From the NCBI GenBank assembly GCA_913055605.1, contig CAJXKJ010000026.1, positions 1-41,132 on the forward strand: a DNA stretch of 41,132 nt, written 5' to 3'. The notes under the pieces are model-generated. The model saw only the letters and a program-made list of their open reading frames with translations, ran no database searches and was not told where the DNA came from. Numbering within the stretch: the first letter of the stretch is position 1; each line of letters begins with the position of its first letter. This DNA comes from an uncultured Euryhalocaulis sp. (GTDB taxonomy: Bacteria > Pseudomonadota > Alphaproteobacteria > Caulobacterales > Maricaulaceae). Of the stretch, positions 38,766 through 41,132 are shown in pieces. The position numbers and the translations under genes are program-made.

Positions 38766-38807
38766 CCTCACCCTGAGGGCCCGCTTCGCGGGCGTCTCGA
38801 AGGGTGA
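38766..38807. repeat. REP-like palindromic element
   Basis: Outer arms TCACCCT (38768-38774) and AGGGTGA (38801-38807) enclose an inner hairpin GCCCGC-TTC-GCGGGC (38779-38793). The sequence resembles the dispersed repeat with CTCACCCTGAGG and TCTCGAAGGGTGAG ends that is abundant between genes in many alphaproteobacteria. It lies between the ABC-F gene and the compositionally distinct last gene, at the probable edge of accessory DNA. Confidence 0.75.
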
Positions 38808-38885
38808 CTCCAGCCAGCACGCTCGCCAACTCAACCATTGATGGCGCCGCCCCCACCCTCCAAGATCAAGACGGGGGAACGACAC

Positions 38886-40895
38886 GTGGCCGAAGCGAAA
38901 AATCCAGACTCTGCCATATCGAAAATCGACGGTCGGGCTGCGCTGGAAGCTTGGCTGAAGGGCAAACCTGTCGACTGGGCGCAGGCCATCGCGACCCGTG
39001 CTGCCCTTCGTGTGACGCCGCTCGTGTTCGAGCCTGTTTCCGGTGCCGATAAATCTCCACACTTCTACCGCAGATTGGTCCTTGGCGCCTTCCGTGCAAA
39101 CTTTATCTCGTGGGCTGCGCTGAAATATCCATCCGATGGGTTGAGAGTCCTCGCCGCCCGCGCCGCCGCCCGCGGCGCTGCCCGCGCCGCCAACAACACC
39201 TACGCCACCAACGCCGCCAAAGCTGCTTACGCCGCCGCCAACGCCGCCGAAGCCACCTACGTTACCTACGGCAACTCCGCCCCTGCCGCCCGCGCCGCCG
39301 TCAACGCCGCTGACGCAGCCCATGGTGCACGCTTCACCGTATGGAATGCTGTCCAGGCAGATTTACGCTGGCTTACGGCCCACTCGGGGAGTGAGTTAAT
39401 CGAACAACCTCTCTGGCTGATGGATGTCCGCGGCGATCAAAACTATTCAGTAAACTTTCCGCCTTGGGCGCAGAGCCCGCAAACGGCGTTCTGGGAGAGC
39501 GATCTTTGTCAGCGCGGGCCCTGGGGCATCTGGGTTCAATGGTATCTCGAAATTATTCCCAATGGTCAGGGCAAACAGCCGAAAAGTCTGTTTGGAAAAA
39601 GAGTCGACATCGAATTCGCAACGAAGCCGCCTGAATACTGGGAACGCGACCCAGACGAGGTGATGGCGGACATTGCAGAGATCGTGGGGTGGCGTTCGCC
39701 TCGATCGCGTAAACCGATCGCAGACGGCAAGCCCGACATGTCGCTTAAGGACTTTATTCTCAACTTGCTCGTTTCTGAACCGAGTCCGTTTCCGCTCTCG
39801 GAAATTTACGCTGAGGTTGAAGCGGTCGGCTATGACGCCACGCGCGACTCTATTCGTGGCCGAGTAAACGAGCTGACATACGAGGGCCGGATACGACGTA
39901 TCGGAAGAGCACTCTACGCATCACTGAATTATGATCCCTCTGTGGAGACGCCCTCGCCCGAAAGGTCTGTGAGTGCGCCTGAGGAGCCCTTTGATAACCG
40001 TCCCATCAGTGGCCCGCTCAATCCTCCAGTCGACGAGCGCGATCTACCTGAAGCGACACCTCGAGGCATCGCCTTTTCGGAAGACCCCGAACGTCCGATC
40101 GATACCGTCCCCGTTGCAGGTCAGTCAGGCAGAGATTTTCAAGGTGATCTGCTTGAAGAGCTACAAGCCAAAGCGCGCGGCTTAGCTGCCGCCTGTCCGC
40201 CCGAAAGCAATTTCTTGGCGACGTTGCTAGGTGACGCAGAGGGGTATTCCGAGGCGGTCTCTGAGGACCTATCCAATCTGCGGATTCATATCGTTTGGTC
40301 GCGTGGCAATCGACTCCGTCGTCGACTCGATGCGGATCGTAGAGCGCGGTCTTCGCTCGACCCAGATTCGCCGCCTTTGCCTGAGGAGGTTGGCGGGGCG
40401 TTACAAGATCTCGTCGAAACCCACAACGTTTTCATCGCCGGAGACGTGGTGGGCCTTGAGCTAGACCAAAGCAGCCTCGGACCTCGTCGCCCAACGGCCC
40501 AATCTGCAATCGACGCAGACGAACGGGTGCTGGCGTCGGTGAGTGGTCGCAGGGATTTTCTAACGGAAGGTGCCGAAGACTCGTGGGATGAGGTAATTGA
40601 GTCCGCCTTGAGTGCGCGCGTCGCCGACTCGCTCGATGCTGAGCAGGCTGAAGCTGTGGCGGAGGCCACGGGACAAAACTTCCTCGTGGCTTCTCTTCGC
40701 ACAGTATTTCACGGTGCCAAGTGGATGAGCGCGATGGTCATAGGCGGCGGCGTGCTCGGCCCAGTCACCTATCAGGTGCTCGGACAGACCATTGCGGCGA
40801 ACGCTCCGCTCTGGCGGGCGGCTGTAGCTGCACACGGAGATTATCCTGCGCTGCAACAATTGATCGATTGGATCGTGAAAGTGTTTGGTGCGTAA
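38886..40895 (+). CDS. Uncharacterised 669-aa protein: Ala-rich repeat, winged-helix-like segment, C-terminal hydrophobic segment
   Basis: I cannot name this gene. GTG 38886 is chosen because GGGGGA lies seven bases upstream; ATG 38841 has no such site. The N-terminal part (EAWLKGKPVDWAQAIATRAALRV, about 21-43) leads to an alanine-rich tract (88-150, AAKAAYAAANAAEATY-like units) and then W153, W162, W177 and a GPWGIWVQWY block (211-220). This layout recurs, from memory, in uncharacterised alphaproteobacterial proteins. Residues 284-347 (SLKDFILNLL, LSEIYAEVEAVG, SIRGRVNELTYEGRIRRIGRALYAS) look like a winged helix with an R-x-R wing. A Pro/Glu-rich linker (350-415) precedes a mainly helical region with a hydrophobic stretch (613-638). 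It is lower in G+C than its neighbours and has more A/T-ending codons, suggesting transfer. Confidence 0.72.
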   Translation: MAEAKNPDSAISKIDGRAALEAWLKGKPVDWAQAIATRAALRVTPLVFEPVSGADKSPHFYRRLVLGAFRANFISWAALKYPSDGLRVLAARAAARGAARAANNTYATNAAKAAYAAANAAEATYVTYGNSAPAARAAVNAADAAHGARFTVWNAVQADLRWLTAHSGSELIEQPLWLMDVRGDQNYSVNFPPWAQSPQTAFWESDLCQRGPWGIWVQWYLEIIPNGQGKQPKSLFGKRVDIEFATKPPEYWERDPDEVMADIAEIVGWRSPRSRKPIADGKPDMSLKDFILNLLVSEPSPFPLSEIYAEVEAVGYDATRDSIRGRVNELTYEGRIRRIGRALYASLNYDPSVETPSPERSVSAPEEPFDNRPISGPLNPPVDERDLPEATPRGIAFSEDPERPIDTVPVAGQSGRDFQGDLLEELQAKARGLAAACPPESNFLATLLGDAEGYSEAVSEDLSNLRIHIVWSRGNRLRRRLDADRRARSSLDPDSPPLPEEVGGALQDLVETHNVFIAGDVVGLELDQSSLGPRRPTAQSAIDADERVLASVSGRRDFLTEGAEDSWDEVIESALSARVADSLDAEQAEAVAEATGQNFLVASLRTVFHGAKWMSAMVIGGGVLGPVTYQVLGQTIAANAPLWRAAVAAHGDYPALQQLIDWIVKVFGA

Positions 40896-41132
40896 TCATT
40901 TTTTGGGGGTAAAGCCATGCAAAACCCGCCCCCTTTTCCCCTCCCACCCACACCACCCCCATACTCCCCCCGTTCCCGTTCCGCGGGGAAGCGGCCGTCA
41001 GCCGTGGGGCGGGGAGTGCGTGGCGCGTCCGCACGCCGGGATGACGTCCGGCGGACCGGCGCGGCCTTCGGGGAGGCGGGCGGCACTAAACGCCAGACCG
41101 CGCCAAATCCCCGGATTGGAAACGCGGGGCGA
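40896..41132. other. Non-coding right end, no gene recognised
   Basis: No credible frame is visible on either strand. A weak stem, GGGGGT (40905-40910) against ACCCGCCCCC (40924-40933) with TTTT after it, could end the preceding transcript. Further right there is very GC-rich sequence with several short inverted stretches, possibly another dispersed repeat, but I cannot define its ends. Confidence 0.4.

Noticed and set aside
38712-39323. Glycine/valine-rich minus-strand frame opposite the Ala-rich gene start
   Set aside because: The GGVGG-like repeats are the reverse complement of the alanine/threonine codons; it also lacks a ribosome binding site.
39147-39335. CRISPR-like or tandem DNA repeat array
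   Set aside because: The units are degenerate, in frame with the coding sequence and lack regular spacers.

Overview
The window is a GC-rich (by eye about two thirds G+C), gene-dense piece of chromosome. It comes from an alphaproteobacterium, most likely a Maricaulales/Hyphomonadales/Caulobacterales-type marine bacterium. The evidence is a set of alphaproteobacterial marker families: the F1-ATPase zeta inhibitor (DUF1476), DUF3126 beside cysE, an HWE/HisKA_2 histidine kinase, an ELM1-like protein, a PurS/PurQ/small-PurL FGAM synthase, and the order carA-yqeY-dnaG-rpoD. This is inferred from gene content; no 16S gene or tRNA is present. Nearly all of it reads as core chromosome. I see no insertion sequence, integrase, CRISPR array or rRNA/tRNA gene. 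No gene-free stretch exceeds 300 bases; the longest are 1558-1822 (265 b), 40896-41132 (237 b) and 10985-11215 (231 b).

Region 1-8.6 kb: a PhzF-like epimerase cut by the left edge, an MgtC-like membrane protein and the zeta subunit gene lead into the purine locus. purC and purS overlap by 4 nt, purQ follows, and purL lies beyond a 2-kb gene on the other strand for an MHYT-sensor hybrid histidine kinase. PurS, PurQ and the 752-aa PurL together make the multi-subunit FGAM synthase. bolA follows purL, then a GFA-family zinc protein overlapping bolA, then grxD.

Region 9-19.3 kb: DUF427, PAP2 phosphatase, rpsD with a clear terminator, a secreted metallo-beta-lactamase-fold hydrolase and a second GFA protein. 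A leftward cluster follows in transcription order: inositol monophosphatase family protein, queF, a NUDIX hydrolase, cysE and DUF3126. Upstream of it on the same strand are an ELM1-like protein, a secreted Blh-type phosphatase, two secreted NTF2/SnoaL-like paralogues and a 53-aa DUF1328 membrane peptide. A GNAT acetyltransferase is divergent from the ELM1 gene.

Region 19.3-32 kb: greA with its own promoter and a 5' stem-loop, carB overlapping a glycosyltransferase-like gene, a GAF-HWE kinase, an S8 protease lipoprotein, an orphan peptide-type binding protein and two SAM methyltransferases. One methyltransferase starts at a TTG overlapping the carA stop. carA itself is divergent from yqeY, so carA and carB are about 7 kb apart.

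Region 32-41 kb: yqeY, dnaG and rpoD (the last two overlapping) form the macromolecular-synthesis block, followed by a structured intergenic repeat, a lysine/glutamate-rich DUF6481-like protein and an ABC-F ATPase. After a second REP-like element the character changes. The last gene (38886-40895) is poorer in G+C and encodes a 669-aa protein I cannot assign, with an alanine-rich repeat, a winged-helix-like segment and a C-terminal hydrophobic segment. It is the only clearly accessory-looking gene and the best candidate for undescribed biology.
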